A stretch of 64,000 nucleotides of DNA from Pantoea rwandensis (GCF_002095475.1 NZ_MLFR01000019.1:43576-107575), one strand, 5' to 3'; counted from the first letter of the stretch, positions 20,838-31,251 are shown. Notes: a model not told the origin generated them from the sequence alone. Program-made: numbers and translations.

Positions 20838-21239
20838 AAACTTCTGTACTGCCTGTGGCTGATGTTGCGGTGGAAGTTGAGTTCGTGTTGTCCTCTGGAT
20901 GCACGTAAACAAGGCCTTATCTGACGGAATCAGAGCGTTATGCGGGCCTAATCGTTAAAGCGCAGGTGATTTAAACTACTTTTCTTCTGTTCGCAGAGGG
21001 ATAAATCGACAACGGCGCAAATTAAAACGTTTATAGCGAAGAAAGGCAATACGGGATCGAAAAACCAGAAGGATATAACAACAAAGTGACACAAAGCAGT
21101 GCATCAGCGGGGAATAGCGGTAAAACACCTCAGATGATTTGCTTAAAGTTTCCGCATCGCGGGAGATCTCTTTGCAAAATCCCCTATTAAGATGCACGAA
21201 AGGCGCGATTTACGCGCCTGTTTGCACAAGTTTACAGCA
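20838..21239. other. 402-base gap upstream of brnQ
   Basis: No credible gene. The part near 20838-20960 is presumably the leader and promoter of brnQ, but I could not find a leucine/isoleucine/valine-rich leader peptide. The middle (20980-21180) is AT-rich. At 21201-21219 AGGCGCG-ATTTA-CGCGCCT forms a seven-base stem just beyond the methyltransferase stop; on the minus strand it is followed by TTTCG, so it is a weak terminator candidate. Confidence 0.5.
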
Positions 21240-22343
21240 TCACCACACTTGTTTCGCGATATCGACCACCAGACGAATCTTCTGCCACTGCTGATCTTCG
21301 CTCAGGCTGTTGCCTTCCTCGGTGGAAGCGAAGCCGCACTGCGGGCTCAGGCAGATCTGGTCAAGGCTCACGAACTGTGAAGCTTCCTCCAGACGTGCTT
21401 TAACCTGCGCCGGATCCTCCAGCTCACCGTTTTTGGTAGTGATCAGTCCCAGAACAACCTGCTGATGGCCTGGTTTGATGAAACGCAGTGGCTCAAATCC
21501 GCCGGAGCGCTCGTTGTCATACTCCAGGAAGTAAGCATCGATATTCACCTGACCGAACAGAATCTCTGCGACCGGCTCATAGCCGCCCTCAGAAATCCAG
21601 GTCGAGCGGAAGTTACCGCGACACACATGCAGACCGATGGTGAGATCGGCCGGTTTATCTTCCAGCGCTTTATTCAGCACCTCAGCATAAATGCGCGCCA
21701 GTTCTTGCGGATCTTCACCACGTTCACGAATCTGCTGCTGTTGATCAGATGAGCACAGGTAAGCCCATACGGTGTCATCCAACTGCAGGAAACGACAGCC
21801 TTCAGCGTAAAACGCGGCGATCGCATCTTTATAAGTCTGCGCCAGATCGGCGAAGTACTGTTTTAAATCAGGATAAACGGTGGCATCAATCACCTTACGG
21901 CCACCGCGGAAATGCAGCACGCTAGGGCTCGGGATGGTCATCTTCGCCACGGCATCACCGGCAATGCTTTTCAGGAAACGGAAGTGTTCCAGCATCGGAT
22001 GGTTAGGGTTGAAGCCCACTTTACCGGTGACTTTCACCCCGTGCGCTTTAGTCTGCACGCCATTGAATTGAATGCCCTGCTCGGCTTCAAACAGCTCGAC
22101 GCCCTGCAGATCGCCAAAGAAGTCAAAATGCCACCATGCACGACGGAATTCACCGTCGGTCACCACCTGCAAACCGTTAGCACGTTGCTGTTCGACCACA
22201 TGACGGATTTCGCTGTCTTCGACCTGACGCAACTGCTCAGCGCCAATCTCGCCATTGGCAAACTGCACGCGCGCTTGCTTAATCGCCGCTGGACGTAAAA
22301 AACTGCCGACGGTATCGGCACGGAACGGTTGATGAGATGGCAT
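21240..22343 (-). CDS. MetE C-terminal-like (cobalamin-independent) methyltransferase
   Basis: A 367-residue protein resembling only the catalytic C-terminal barrel of methionine synthase MetE (YxjG/YxjH type). The zinc ligands of MetE are conserved in order: H239-x-C241 (GLHVCRGNF), E274 and C336 (CLSPQCGF). It lacks the N-terminal half that helps MetE bind polyglutamyl folate, so a different methyl donor is likely. I chose the ATG at 22343 because AGGAG lies five bases before it, whereas the in-frame GTG at 22349 overlaps that site. A palindrome resembling met boxes lies upstream. Confidence 0.87.
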   Translation of the reverse strand: MPSHQPFRADTVGSFLRPAAIKQARVQFANGEIGAEQLRQVEDSEIRHVVEQQRANGLQVVTDGEFRRAWWHFDFFGDLQGVELFEAEQGIQFNGVQTKAHGVKVTGKVGFNPNHPMLEHFRFLKSIAGDAVAKMTIPSPSVLHFRGGRKVIDATVYPDLKQYFADLAQTYKDAIAAFYAEGCRFLQLDDTVWAYLCSSDQQQQIRERGEDPQELARIYAEVLNKALEDKPADLTIGLHVCRGNFRSTWISEGGYEPVAEILFGQVNIDAYFLEYDNERSGGFEPLRFIKPGHQQVVLGLITTKNGELEDPAQVKARLEEASQFVSLDQICLSPQCGFASTEEGNSLSEDQQWQKIRLVVDIAKQVW

Positions 22344-22400
22344 GTTCACTCCTGGCTAAACGCATAATTGCGTCAGGGTATAATTTCGCGCGGTTATTTT

Positions 22401-22418
22401 TAGCCATCTGGATGGCTA
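22401..22418 (-). promoter_or_regulatory. 18-bp palindrome, candidate MetJ operator
   Basis: TAGCCATC-TG-GATGGCTA is a perfect inverted repeat 58 bases upstream of the methyltransferase ATG. Read as abutting eight-base units it is AGCCATCT then GGATGGCT, matching the met box AGACGTCT at six and five of eight positions; a third unit ATATGTCC matches five. On the minus strand TGGACA lies on one side and TAAAAA on the other at promoter-like spacing, so a bound repressor would cover the promoter spacer. The palindrome is seen; MetJ is inference. Confidence 0.5.
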
Positions 22419-22508
22419 TATGTCCACAGAGTGACACGCCGCTTACGTGAGAGCAATGGAAGAAAATTCAGGTGACATGAAAAAAATTCACATTGAGATG
22501 TTCGTTCT

Positions 22509-23435
22509 TCAATTTCCCTCAATTGCCGCCCGCGCCTGCGCCATCTGCTGCTCAGATAACGGCAGATAACCCGCTTCGGTCACTCGGCGCTGCCCTTCTG
22601 CCGACAGCACCTGATGCAGGAAAGCATTCACCAATGGCGGTAGTGGCTTACCAGGCGCCTTGTTGACGTAAATATAGAGTGGACGTGACCAAGGATAGCG
22701 GCCGCTGCGAATCGATTCGGCATCTGGCATCACGCTATCGCCGCTGGCGGTCATAATCGGCAGCATTTTTACGCCGCTGAGATGAAAACCGAAACTGGCA
22801 TAGCCAATGCTATTGGGAGTGGCAGCCACGGCTTGCACCACCGCAGCGGAGCCGGGAAACTCCGCGACATCAGAACGGAAGTCACCTTTGCACAGCGCCT
22901 GCTGCTTAAAGAATCCCCACGTGCCCGAGGCGGAATTACGGCCAAAGCGCTGGATACTGCGTTTCGCCCAACCAGGCTGATTCAGTCCAAGATCGCCCCA
23001 GCGCTGCGGCACAGGGTGTGCACCACACAGGCGGGTCACCGAGAAGAGTGCATCGAGTTGCGGTTGATCGATGTGTGGCAGCGGATTGTCCTGATTCACC
23101 ACCACCACCAGCGCATCCATTGCCACCGGTACGGCCAGCGGCGGATAACCATAGCGCGTGGTGAATAGCTGACGTTCGTCTATTTGCATAGGACGGCTCA
23201 TCGCGCCGAGCTGCGCGGCGCCAGCCGCCAAAGCGGTGGGTGCGGTTGAGGATCCGGCCGCCTGCACCTGAACGTTCACGCCCGGTGACTGGCGGCTGAA
23301 ATCCTCGCCCCATAAGGTCATCAGGTAGCCGAGGGTGTCAGAACCGACGCTGCTCAAATTGCCGGTGAGCATGGTTTGTTGGCCTTGCGCCAGCGCAGAG
23401 CACAACAGCAAAGTGAACAGCAACAGCGATTTCAT
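22509..23435 (-). CDS. PstS-like phosphate-binding protein
   Basis: A 308-residue periplasmic binding protein. The signal peptide MKSLLLFTLLLCSALAQGQ is followed by [44 protein letters not shown] (phosphate-binding Ser-rich loops) and RNSASGTWGFFK, the family pattern of PstS. It lies 92 bases after phoR on the same strand, with a palindromic repeat in between, and no pst ABC genes are nearby. It may serve as an auxiliary phosphate receptor or a sensor input to PhoR. Being behind the Pho-box promoter of phoB, it should rise in phosphate starvation. Confidence 0.85.
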   Translation of the reverse strand: MKSLLLFTLLLCSALAQGQQTMLTGNLSSVGSDTLGYLMTLWGEDFSRQSPGVNVQVQAAGSSTAPTALAAGAAQLGAMSRPMQIDERQLFTTRYGYPPLAVPVAMDALVVVVNQDNPLPHIDQPQLDALFSVTRLCGAHPVPQRWGDLGLNQPGWAKRSIQRFGRNSASGTWGFFKQQALCKGDFRSDVAEFPGSAAVVQAVAATPNSIGYASFGFHLSGVKMLPIMTASGDSVMPDAESIRSGRYPWSRPLYIYVNKAPGKPLPPLVNAFLHQVLSAEGQRRVTEAGYLPLSEQQMAQARAAIEGN

Positions 23436-23481
23436 CAGATCTTCCGCAAATCAGGTCGTTAACATTGAAGTGCACATTCTG

Positions 23482-23518
23482 GAGCGGTGCGATTTATCAC
23501 GCAATAAATTGCGCCGTT
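23482..23518. repeat. Palindromic GCGCAATAAAT repeat between phoR and the PstS-like gene
   Basis: GAGCGGTGCGATTTAT is inversely repeated as GCAATAAATTGCGCCG around a short centre. It belongs to the family at 1494-1674 and 18024-18086. Its place ten bases after the phoR stop suggests that it trims or stabilises the phoBR message, or partly ends transcription before the PstS-like gene. Confidence 0.65.
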
Positions 23519-23527
23519 AAGTCGTCT

Positions 23528-24838
23528 TTAACTGACCTTCTCATGCAGGCCTTTTGCCACAATCAACCGTGGCGGCAGAACAAAACTAAAACAGGTTTCC
23601 TGATGCGGAATACTGGTGATCTCCAGGCGCGCATTGTGGTGACTCAGGGCATGCTTAACGATAGCCAGCCCCAAACCGCTGCCGCCAGTGGCGCGAGAGC
23701 GAGCTTTGTCCACACGATAGAATCGCTCGGTGAGACGTGGCAAATGCTCTTCGCTAATCCCCGGCCCATTATCACACACCTTAAATTGCGCCCCCTCTCT
23801 GGTACGCAGCCAGCTGATATCCAGCCGCGTGCCGTCCGGCGTATGATTGACCGCGTTGTACACCAGGTTGGAAATCGCGCTACGCAGTTGCTCATCGTTG
23901 CCAAACACTTTCAGGTGCGGATCGGTGTGGAAATGGATGCTATGGCGGCCCTGACTGAGCGTTTCGGCTTCGCGCTGCAACAACATCAACATGCCGGGTA
24001 CATCCACCGTCTCCTTCAAGTCGATAGCGGGAGCAGCTTCAATGCGCGACAGCGTCAGCAGCTGTTTCACCAAACTGTCCATGCGACGTGTTTGCTCCTG
24101 CATGGTGTGCAACGCCTTGCTACGCGTGCGCTCGTTCATCGCCGCGTCATCCATCATCTCCAGATAGCCCTGCAACACCGTCAACGGCGTACGCAGCTCA
24201 TGGCTGACGTTGGCGAAGAAGTTACGTCGTGCGCCTTCCAGTTGATGCATCTGGGTCACATCACGCGCCACCATCAGCCACTGACCTTCGCTGTAGGGCA
24301 TAACACGAAATTCCATATGATGCTGGTTGTTCAGCACCAGCGTCAGCGGTTTATCGAAATCGCGTTGGCGGATATAGCGGGAAAATTCAGGATAGCGCAG
24401 TAAATTCAGGATGTTCTGACCGTTATCTTCTGGCCAGCGCAGGCCCAAATGCTGCTGTGCCAAACCGTTGCACCAAAAAATAGTGCCCTCTTCGGTGGTG
24501 AGTATCACCGCATCCGGCAGCGATTCTGCACCACTGCGAAAACGTTTGATCAGATTTCCGAGTTCACGGCGGCGACGGCGGTTACGCAGTTGCATCTGGT
24601 ACAAGCCGTAAAACAGCGGTTCCCAGCTGCCACGACCAGAAGGAGGCGTCATTGAACGATCGACCCACAGCCAGTGCGACAAACGCATCAAGTTTCTAAA
24701 GTGCCAAAACATCACGCCGGATACTGCAATCAGCAGCAGCCAGGGCAGATAACCGAACAACAGACCAACCACCAGCGCAGGTAAACAAACCAGCGCCAGC
24801 TCGGTCAACAATCTCTTCCAGGAGAGTCGTTCCAGCAC
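23528..24838 (-). CDS. phoR: Phosphate regulon sensor kinase PhoR
   Basis: A 436-residue membrane histidine kinase. Two hydrophobic segments (about 12-46), a basic linker (RNRRRRREL, 86-94), a PAS domain (about 96-190), a HisKA domain with phospho-acceptor H213 in VSHELRTPL, and the ATPase domain with [18 protein letters not shown] and GGSGLGLAI. It phosphorylates PhoB when phosphate is low, under control of the Pst transporter and PhoU. It starts 15 bases after phoB. Confidence 0.97.
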   Translation of the reverse strand: MLERLSWKRLLTELALVCLPALVVGLLFGYLPWLLLIAVSGVMFWHFRNLMRLSHWLWVDRSMTPPSGRGSWEPLFYGLYQMQLRNRRRRRELGNLIKRFRSGAESLPDAVILTTEEGTIFWCNGLAQQHLGLRWPEDNGQNILNLLRYPEFSRYIRQRDFDKPLTLVLNNQHHMEFRVMPYSEGQWLMVARDVTQMHQLEGARRNFFANVSHELRTPLTVLQGYLEMMDDAAMNERTRSKALHTMQEQTRRMDSLVKQLLTLSRIEAAPAIDLKETVDVPGMLMLLQREAETLSQGRHSIHFHTDPHLKVFGNDEQLRSAISNLVYNAVNHTPDGTRLDISWLRTREGAQFKVCDNGPGISEEHLPRLTERFYRVDKARSRATGGSGLGLAIVKHALSHHNARLEITSIPHQETCFSFVLPPRLIVAKGLHEKVS

Positions 24839-24853
24839 GGTAAAAGACTCCGT

Positions 24854-25543
24854 TTAGTAGCGGGCGGAGAAACGATACCCTGTTCCGCGAACAGTTTGAA
24901 CCATGCGATCGTGGCCAGAGACTTCCAGCGCTTTACGTAAACGACGAATATGCACATCAACCGTACGGTCTTCAACGTACACATTGGTGCCCCACACGTG
25001 GTTCAGCAACTGTTCACGGCTGTAAACACGCTCTGGGTGCGTCATAAAGAAATGCAGTAATTTATATTCAGTCGGGCCCATTTCTAACGGGGTACTTTCC
25101 GACATCACACGATGTGAAGAAGGATCCAGGCTTAGGCCCTGCATCTCGATCACCTCTTCCACCGCCATCGGTGAAATACGACGCATCACCGCTTTGATAC
25201 GCGCCATCAGCTCTTTCGGTGAGAAAGGCTTGGTGATGTAATCATCTGCGCCCACTTCAAGACCGCGTACGCGATCCTCTTCTTCACCGCGTGCCGTCAG
25301 CATCATCACCGGGATGTCGCGCGTCATCGCTTCACGTTTTAAATGTTTAATAAACTGAATACCGCTGCCGCCAGGCAACATCCAATCCAGCAGAATTAAA
25401 TCGGGCCAAGGTTCGATCAGCTTACCAATCGCGCTGTCATAGTCTTCTGCCTCAATAGGCTGGTAATCATTCTGTTCCAGCACGAAACATAACATTTCAC
25501 GGATGGGAGCTTCGTCTTCCACAACCAAAATGCGCTTAGCCAT
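24854..25543 (-). CDS. phoB: Phosphate regulon response regulator PhoB
   Basis: A 229-residue OmpR-type regulator. The receiver has the acidic pocket D10/E11, the phosphorylation site D53 ([10 protein letters not shown]), T83 and K105 ([10 protein letters not shown]). The C-terminal winged helix ends with [15 protein letters not shown]. Phospho-PhoB activates Pho-box promoters. A Pho box of three 11-bp repeats lies directly upstream, so the gene is autoactivated. It is divergent from sbcD, as in E. coli. Confidence 0.98.
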   Translation of the reverse strand: MAKRILVVEDEAPIREMLCFVLEQNDYQPIEAEDYDSAIGKLIEPWPDLILLDWMLPGGSGIQFIKHLKREAMTRDIPVMMLTARGEEEDRVRGLEVGADDYITKPFSPKELMARIKAVMRRISPMAVEEVIEMQGLSLDPSSHRVMSESTPLEMGPTEYKLLHFFMTHPERVYSREQLLNHVWGTNVYVEDRTVDVHIRRLRKALEVSGHDRMVQTVRGTGYRFSARY

Positions 25544-25590
25544 TATAACTCCTGCTTTTGTGACAATCTGTCACTGGGATTTGCGGCGCC

Positions 25591-25623
25591 ATTATGCGTC
25601 AGTTTTATGACACTTTTATGAAA
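25591..25623 (-). promoter_or_regulatory. Pho box of the phoB promoter
   Basis: Read on the minus strand, three consecutive 11-base units are present: TTTCATAAAAG, TGTCATAAAAC and TGACGCATAAT. This is very close to the Pho box of the E. coli phoB promoter as I remember it. It ends 48 bases before the phoB ATG. Phospho-PhoB should bind the tandem repeats and recruit sigma-70 RNA polymerase. Confidence 0.9.
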
Positions 25624-25703
25624 AACCCAACCTATGATAAATAGTTAAAAAACAGAAATGTGACAACGATTATCGCTTTTTTTTCTTTGCGATCTGAAGA
25701 GGT

Positions 25704-25709
25704 TATAAT
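25704..25709 (+). promoter_or_regulatory. -10 element for sbcDC
   Basis: A perfect TATAAT lies 31 bases before the sbcD ATG at 25741. The region 16-18 bases further up is T-rich (TTTTCT) and a poor -35, so the promoter is probably weak or needs help. GGAG at 25733-25736 is the ribosome binding site. Confidence 0.5.
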
Positions 25710-25740
25710 TCGCCTTCGCTTAACTAAGCACGGAGTTTTC

Positions 25741-26952
25741 ATGCGTATCATTCACACAGCGGATTGGCATCTCGGTCAGTTCTTTTACAGCAAGAGCCGA
25801 GCGGCAGAGCATCAGGCTTTTCTCAACTGGTTGCTGGAGCAGATTGTTCAGCATCAGGTCGATGCCCTGATCATCGCTGGAGACCTGTTTGATACCGGCT
25901 CGCCCCCCAGCTATGCGCGCGAAATGTTTAACCGTTTTGTGGTCGCGCTGCAACCGAGTGGTTGCCAGCTCGTGGTGTTGGCGGGCAACCATGACTCCGT
26001 TGCCACCCTTAATGAATCCCGCGAGCTGCTTGCCTGTTTGAATACGCAGGTCATCACCAGCGCCACGCCGCAGGGTGAGCAGCAGGTGCTGACGTTACAG
26101 CAGCGCGATGGCACGCCCGGGGCGCTACTGTGCGCCATCCCTTACCTGCGCCCGCGTGACATTCTGCGCAGCCAGGCGGGGCAATCAGGCCGTGAGAAGC
26201 AGATCTCCCTGCTGGAAGCCATCGAGCAGCATTACCAGCAGTGTTATGCCGCAGCGCTGGCCGAACGAGCCGATCGCGCACTTCCCATTATTGCGACCGG
26301 CCATCTCACCACGGTTGGGGTAACCAAAAGTGACTCGGTGCGTGATATCTATATCGGCACGCTGGATGCCTTTCCAGCACAGGCATTTCCTGCCGCCGAT
26401 TATATTGCGCTGGGTCATATTCATCGGGCACAGCGCATCGCCGATAGCGAGCATATTCGCTACAGCGGTTCGCCGATCCCACTCAGCTTTGATGAGCTTG
26501 GCCGTGATAAAAGCGTGTTCCTGTTGGATTTCAGCAACCAGTTAGAGGCAGTCACCGCGCTGACCATTCCGCTGTTCCAGCCGATGCAGATGTTGAAAGG
26601 GTCGATGGCGGAGATTGAGCAGCAGCTGAATCAATTCACTGCGGGTGATAGCCAACAGCCGGTCTGGCTGGATATTGAAATTACCACCCAAGAATACCTC
26701 AGCGATTTACAGCGCCGCGTTGAGCTGCTTACTGAATCGCTTCCGGTGGAAGTGTTGCTGGTGCGTCGCAGCCGTGAACAGCGCCAACGCAGCCTGGCGC
26801 GTATGGACAACGAAACCCTGAACGAGTTGAAAGTGGAAGAGGTGTTCGCCCGCCGTCTGGCGCAGGAAGACCAGCTGGATGCCGATCAAACCGAGCAACT
26901 CACCCAGTTGTTCCGCACCACCCTCGCCGCGCTGGAGAATCCCTCTGCATGA
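25741..26952 (+). CDS. sbcD: Nuclease SbcCD subunit D (Mre11-like)
   Basis: A 403-residue metallophosphoesterase nuclease. Manganese-binding motifs are visible: D8 and H10 in [35 protein letters not shown] and ALGHIHRAQ. With SbcC it cuts DNA hairpins, cruciforms and protein-blocked ends. The start at 25741 (MRIIHTADW) places the first metal motif at the usual distance; a frame upstream to 25660 is not needed. It shares an ATGA junction with sbcC, so the two are translationally coupled. Confidence 0.97.
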   Translation: MRIIHTADWHLGQFFYSKSRAAEHQAFLNWLLEQIVQHQVDALIIAGDLFDTGSPPSYAREMFNRFVVALQPSGCQLVVLAGNHDSVATLNESRELLACLNTQVITSATPQGEQQVLTLQQRDGTPGALLCAIPYLRPRDILRSQAGQSGREKQISLLEAIEQHYQQCYAAALAERADRALPIIATGHLTTVGVTKSDSVRDIYIGTLDAFPAQAFPAADYIALGHIHRAQRIADSEHIRYSGSPIPLSFDELGRDKSVFLLDFSNQLEAVTALTIPLFQPMQMLKGSMAEIEQQLNQFTAGDSQQPVWLDIEITTQEYLSDLQRRVELLTESLPVEVLLVRRSREQRQRSLARMDNETLNELKVEEVFARRLAQEDQLDADQTEQLTQLFRTTLAALENPSA

Positions 26953-29900
26953 AAATTTTGACGTTACGCTTTAAAAACCTCAATGCGCTGCGCGGCGAAT
27001 GGTTTATCGATTTTCGCCGCGAGCCTTTTGCCAGCAACGGATTATTTGCCATTACTGGAGCCACCGGCGCGGGTAAAACCACCCTGTTGGATGCAATTTG
27101 CCTGGCGCTGTATCACCAGACACCGCGCCTTGGCGTGTTGTCACAAACGCAAAACGAGTTGATTACGCGCGATACCGCCGAATGTCTGGCTGAGGTGGAA
27201 TTTGAAATCAAAGGTGAAGCCTGGCGCGCCTTTTGGAGCCAGAACCGCGCACGCGGTCAGGCGGATGGCAAATTGCAGGCACCGCGCGTTGAACTAGCGC
27301 GCGTGGCCGATAACCAGATTATTGCCGACAAAGTGGGTGACAAACTCAAAGCGATAGAAACGCTCTCCGGACTGGATTTTGCGCGCTTCACCCGCTCAAT
27401 GATGCTGTCGCAGGGCCAGTTTGCCGCCTTCCTCAACGCCAAACCCGGCGAGCGCGCCGAATTGTTAGAAGAGCTGACCGGAACCGAAATTTACGGCCAG
27501 ATCTCAATGCAGATTTATGAGCGTTGGCGCACGGCGCGCACGGCATTGGATACGCTGCGCGCACGCGCAAGCGGCATGATGTTGCTGGATGAAGCTCGTC
27601 GCAGCGAACTGACTCAGCAATTGCATACGTTGGCTGCTGAAGAAAAAACGCTCAGCGAACAACTGGAACAGGCGCAACAGCAGCAGCAGTGGCTGGCACA
27701 ATCCCAGCAGTTGGCACAGGAACAACAACAGGCGGAACAAGCAGGGCTCGCCGCGGATCACAGTTGGCTGCAGGCAGAGAACGATCGCCAGCGACTGGCA
27801 CGAGCTGAACCTGCGGAAAAGCTGCGCGAGAAGCTGCAGCAGCGCGAACAGCTGCAGCGTGATCAACAGGCGCTCACGCAGCAGTCACAGCAGTTGCTTA
27901 GCCAGCAGCAACAGGCGCAAACCGCGCTGCTGCTGGGTGAAAGCCAGTATCAAACGGCACAGCAGGCGCGAGACCAAGCCGTGACCGATCAGCATCAGCT
28001 GGAAACCTTACTCACTGAACAAGTCATCCCGCTTGATCAGCAGCTCACGCACGGTGCGCAACAGCTGGCTGAACAGCATCGCCTGCACACGCAGCAACAA
28101 CAGGTATTGCAGCAGAGCCAAAGCGCGCTCAACCAGCATCAACAAGCGAGTGAACGCTTACATCAGCAATTAGCGCAGCAGCTTACCTTCCGTCAACAGG
28201 AAGCAGCGCTCGCCAACTGGGGTGCCGAACTGCCGCGCTGGCAGGCAGAGATTGCACGCATTGAAGAGCGCGAACAGTCTCTGGCTCAGCTCAGTGCTCA
28301 ACAGCAACAACAGCGCACCCAACTCACCCAGCAGCAGCAGGCCATTGCTGAACGTGAACAAGCGCTGCAACCTTTGCAGCACGCTGAAGCGCAAGCCAAC
28401 CAGCAGCGCCAACAAGCGGAGCAGGCGCTCACTGCGCTGGAAGCTGAGTTTGCCAGCACTGGGTTACGCGATGCCCTGGCGCAGCATCAACATCAGCGCG
28501 CAGCACGCCAACAGCTCAGCCTGCTGGCCGCGCGTTGGCAATCGTTGCAACCTCAACGCCAGCAGCGTCAGCAAAAACTGGCGCAACAGCAGCAGCAGCA
28601 CCAACAAGATCAGCTGGCCTTACAAGCGCTGCGCGAAGACTACAAACGAGAAAATCAGTCGCTGCTTGATATCCGCAAAATATGCGAACTTGAGCGCACT
28701 ATTGCGCAGTTAGCCGACGAACGCGCCAAACTGCAGGCAGATCAGCCCTGCCCGTTATGCGGATCGTGCCAGCATCCGGCGATTGAACACTATCAGCAAC
28801 TGCAACTGGGCGAGAATCAGCAACGTTTAGCAGTGCAAGAAGCGCTGGTGGCAAAACTGAAAGAGGATGGCACGGCCAAAGGAGAGCAGCAGAAGCTTTC
28901 ACTGCAACAGCAGCAGGTTTTACAACAGGAGATAAGCGAGTTAGATCAGCAGATCGCCGCCACGAGTGAGCAATGGCAGCGCTTGAGCAGTGAGCTGGCA
29001 CTTACCTTCACGCTTGAACAGCAGGATGCATTCTCTCACTGGCAACAGCAGCAAGACGCTCAGGAAACCGCTCAGCAACAACAACTGCAGCAACGAGAAA
29101 ATGCTGCACGGGCACTGCAACAAGCGAAAGATGCCCATCTGCAACAGCAACAGCAGCTGCAACACCAGCAAAACGCACAACAACTGGCGCAGCAACAGCT
29201 AAATAGCGCACAGCAAGCGCTTGATGAGACTCACCAACGTGAAAGCCACGAGCGCAGCGCCTGGCAACAATTAACGCAGCAGCTGGAACAGCAGTTGGCG
29301 GCGCATCAATTAGTGCTGCCGGAACGCACCGCTCGTGGCCACTGGTTGCAGGAAGGGCTCCAGCGCTGGCACGCCTGGCAGCAAAGTGAAAAACAACTCA
29401 GTGAGTTACAGCCGCAGATAGCGAAAGCCGAAAGTGAGCTTAGTAACCTGCAAAACACGCTGACGCGCGAACAGCAACAGCTGGATACTCTGCAGCAAAC
29501 GCTCAACACCTTGCAGCAGCACCAGGCTGAACAGCAGCAGCAGCGTCAGCAACTGTTTGGCGATCGCCAGGTCGTGGAGGCACGCCAGCAGCAGCAGGCC
29601 GCGCTACAGCAGTGTGAACAGGTTCTGACGCAGCAACTGCAACAGTGGCAGCACGCGCAAAGCCAGTTGCACAGTCTTAACGGGCAGTGCGAACAGATCA
29701 CCAACCAGCTGCAGGCGATGCAAACGCGCACCCACGACGCTGAATCCGCCTTTCTGGCAGCCTTGCAGCAGAGTGATTTCAACGATGAAGACGCCTTACG
29801 CGCTGCACTGCTGGATGAGCAGGAGGTCCAGCGTTTGCGCCAACAGCTGCATACGCTGGAGCAGCAGCGCCAGCAACAGATCACCCTGAATCAACAGCTT

Positions 29901-30626
29901 AGCCAACGGATGAGCGCCCATCAGCAGCAACGCCCATCGACGCTGAGCGATGAGATCGCGGCCGGTCTCGAGGCGCAACTCGCTTCGCTACGCCAGGCCT
30001 TACGCGACAATGGCCGCCATCAAGGTGAGGCGCAGCAGCAGCTAAACAGCGATGCTCAGCAGCGTCAACAGCAGCAATCCTTACTGACGCAGATTGCCGA
30101 TGATGACGTTTCACTGACGCATCTTGGGCGTCTGAATGATTTAATCGGTTCAGCTAAGGGCGATAAATTCCGTCGCTTCGCGCAAGGATTAACCTTGGAT
30201 CATTTGGTGTGGCTGGCTAACCGTCAGTTGGATCGCTTGCACGGTCGCTATCTGCTGCAACGCCGCGCTAGCGAAGAGCTGGAACTGGAAGTGGTCGACA
30301 CCTGGCAAGCCGATGCGACACGTGATACGCGCACGTTGTCAGGCGGTGAAAGTTTTCTGGTAAGCCTGGCGCTGGCATTGGCGTTGTCGGACCTGGTCAG
30401 CCACAAAACGCGTATTGAATCGCTGTTCCTGGATGAAGGCTTCGGCACCCTCGATGCTGAAACGCTGGACACCGCGCTGGATGCCTTGGATGCGCTGAAC
30501 GCCAGCGGCAAAACCATCGGTGTCATCAGCCACGTAGAGGCGATGAAAGAGCGGATTCCGGTGCAGATTAGGGTGCGTAAAATGAATGGCTTAGGCTACA
30601 GCAAGCTGGAGTTACCGGGAGATTAA
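26949..30626 (+). CDS. sbcC: Nuclease SbcCD subunit C (Rad50-like), long glutamine-rich form
   Basis: A 1225-residue SMC-like ATPase, about 175 residues longer than the 1048 of E. coli. Walker A GATGAGKT is at 37-44; the zinc hook CPLC has C601 and C604, almost exactly the midpoint, so both coiled-coil arms grew together. The signature LSGGESFL and Walker [12 protein letters not shown] are near the C-terminus. The arms are extremely rich in glutamine, with many runs of QQ and QQQ from CAG/CAA codons. The ATP core looks intact. It drives SbcD cleavage of hairpin and palindromic DNA, fitting a genome with many palindromic repeats. Confidence 0.96.
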   Translation: MKILTLRFKNLNALRGEWFIDFRREPFASNGLFAITGATGAGKTTLLDAICLALYHQTPRLGVLSQTQNELITRDTAECLAEVEFEIKGEAWRAFWSQNRARGQADGKLQAPRVELARVADNQIIADKVGDKLKAIETLSGLDFARFTRSMMLSQGQFAAFLNAKPGERAELLEELTGTEIYGQISMQIYERWRTARTALDTLRARASGMMLLDEARRSELTQQLHTLAAEEKTLSEQLEQAQQQQQWLAQSQQLAQEQQQAEQAGLAADHSWLQAENDRQRLARAEPAEKLREKLQQREQLQRDQQALTQQSQQLLSQQQQAQTALLLGESQYQTAQQARDQAVTDQHQLETLLTEQVIPLDQQLTHGAQQLAEQHRLHTQQQQVLQQSQSALNQHQQASERLHQQLAQQLTFRQQEAALANWGAELPRWQAEIARIEEREQSLAQLSAQQQQQRTQLTQQQQAIAEREQALQPLQHAEAQANQQRQQAEQALTALEAEFASTGLRDALAQHQHQRAARQQLSLLAARWQSLQPQRQQRQQKLAQQQQQHQQDQLALQALREDYKRENQSLLDIRKICELERTIAQLADERAKLQADQPCPLCGSCQHPAIEHYQQLQLGENQQRLAVQEALVAKLKEDGTAKGEQQKLSLQQQQVLQQEISELDQQIAATSEQWQRLSSELALTFTLEQQDAFSHWQQQQDAQETAQQQQLQQRENAARALQQAKDAHLQQQQQLQHQQNAQQLAQQQLNSAQQALDETHQRESHERSAWQQLTQQLEQQLAAHQLVLPERTARGHWLQEGLQRWHAWQQSEKQLSELQPQIAKAESELSNLQNTLTREQQQLDTLQQTLNTLQQHQAEQQQQRQQLFGDRQVVEARQQQQAALQQCEQVLTQQLQQWQHAQSQLHSLNGQCEQITNQLQAMQTRTHDAESAFLAALQQSDFNDEDALRAALLDEQEVQRLRQQLHTLEQQRQQQITLNQQLSQRMSAHQQQRPSTLSDEIAAGLEAQLASLRQALRDNGRHQGEAQQQLNSDAQQRQQQQSLLTQIADDDVSLTHLGRLNDLIGSAKGDKFRRFAQGLTLDHLVWLANRQLDRLHGRYLLQRRASEELELEVVDTWQADATRDTRTLSGGESFLVSLALALALSDLVSHKTRIESLFLDEGFGTLDAETLDTALDALDALNASGKTIGVISHVEAMKERIPVQIRVRKMNGLGYSKLELPGD

Positions 30627-30660
30627 ACACAAGCCGCGCAGATGATTACGCCAGGTTTTG

Positions 30661-30706
30661 TAGGGTGCGCCCACTTCGGATGAAGGGCGCGCCAAGGCGC
30701 ATCCCG
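30661..30706. repeat. Dispersed repeat with AGGGTGCGCC / GGCGCATCCC ends
   Basis: AGGGTGCGCC (30662-30671) and GGCGCATCCC (30696-30705) form an imperfect inverted repeat around a 24-base centre. It resembles the shorter palindromes at 7202, 32429 and 46327. It lies after sbcC and may act as its terminator; no T tract is obvious. Confidence 0.5.
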
Positions 30707-30831
30707 ACAACTTAACCCTGACGGCGCAAGTCAGTATGCCATCTCTTTCCTTCAGAGTCAGAGTAATGCCATAGCATTCCCCTTCTCTCTCGGTAAACTG
30801 GTGGCAGACTTTTGTACAATCAGGCAAATCA

Positions 30832-31251
30832 ATGAACTCACTGAACCGCACCGCTGGTTTGCTGGCGTTGGCTATGTTGCTCAGCGCTTGTCAGCATCCG
30901 TCGGCACCGCCATCCACATCTGTCGCCAATCTGTGCCAGCCACAAAGCGAACCTGGCAGTACATCCTGTAAATGGACTGATGCGATGCAGCACCAGTTGA
31001 ATCAACAATTTCAGGACGCGGCGCGCTATGCCGGGCAACAATGTATGGTGCGACTGGAATGGCAAAACAGTGGGCGTTATGCGGTGACACAGACGCAAGG
31101 CGACGAAACCTTGTGCCTGCGCGCCTGGCAATTGATTGGTCAGTCGAAAGGTTTACCGCCGCCACCCGATCGCACACAGCCAGCGTGGTTTGGCTTTGCG
31201 CCGCATCGGGCTAGTTCACCAGCCCATCCTGACGCCACTGGCGCGGGCTGA
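30832..31251 (+). CDS. Lipoprotein resembling the TolA C-terminal domain
   Basis: A 139-residue predicted lipoprotein: N-terminal hydrophobic segment LLALAMLLSAC with lipidated C20. The remainder, with YAGQQCMVRLEWQNSGRYAV, GDETLCLRAWQLI and GLPPPPD, looks like the small domain at the end of TolA (paired Cys, GD-x-x-LC, PxPP). That match is from memory and moderate. The ribosome binding site is weak. The last 41 bases overlap the end of the convergent AraC-type gene, so the C-terminal tail may be partly constrained by that gene. Confidence 0.65.
   Translation: MNSLNRTAGLLALAMLLSACQHPSAPPSTSVANLCQPQSEPGSTSCKWTDAMQHQLNQQFQDAARYAGQQCMVRLEWQNSGRYAVTQTQGDETLCLRAWQLIGQSKGLPPPPDRTQPAWFGFAPHRASSPAHPDATGAG

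Noticed and set aside
20976..21197. 73-codon minus-strand frame upstream of brnQ
   Set aside because: GTG start without a ribosome binding site, Cys/Arg/Phe-rich product of no known type.
23465..24403. 312-codon plus-strand open frame opposite phoR
   Set aside because: Shadow of a GC-rich conserved gene; no ribosome binding site and no recognisable domain.
28222..28713. 163-codon frame inside sbcC
   Set aside because: Out-of-frame reading of CAG/CAA-rich coiled coil; sbcC has intact ATPase and hook motifs.
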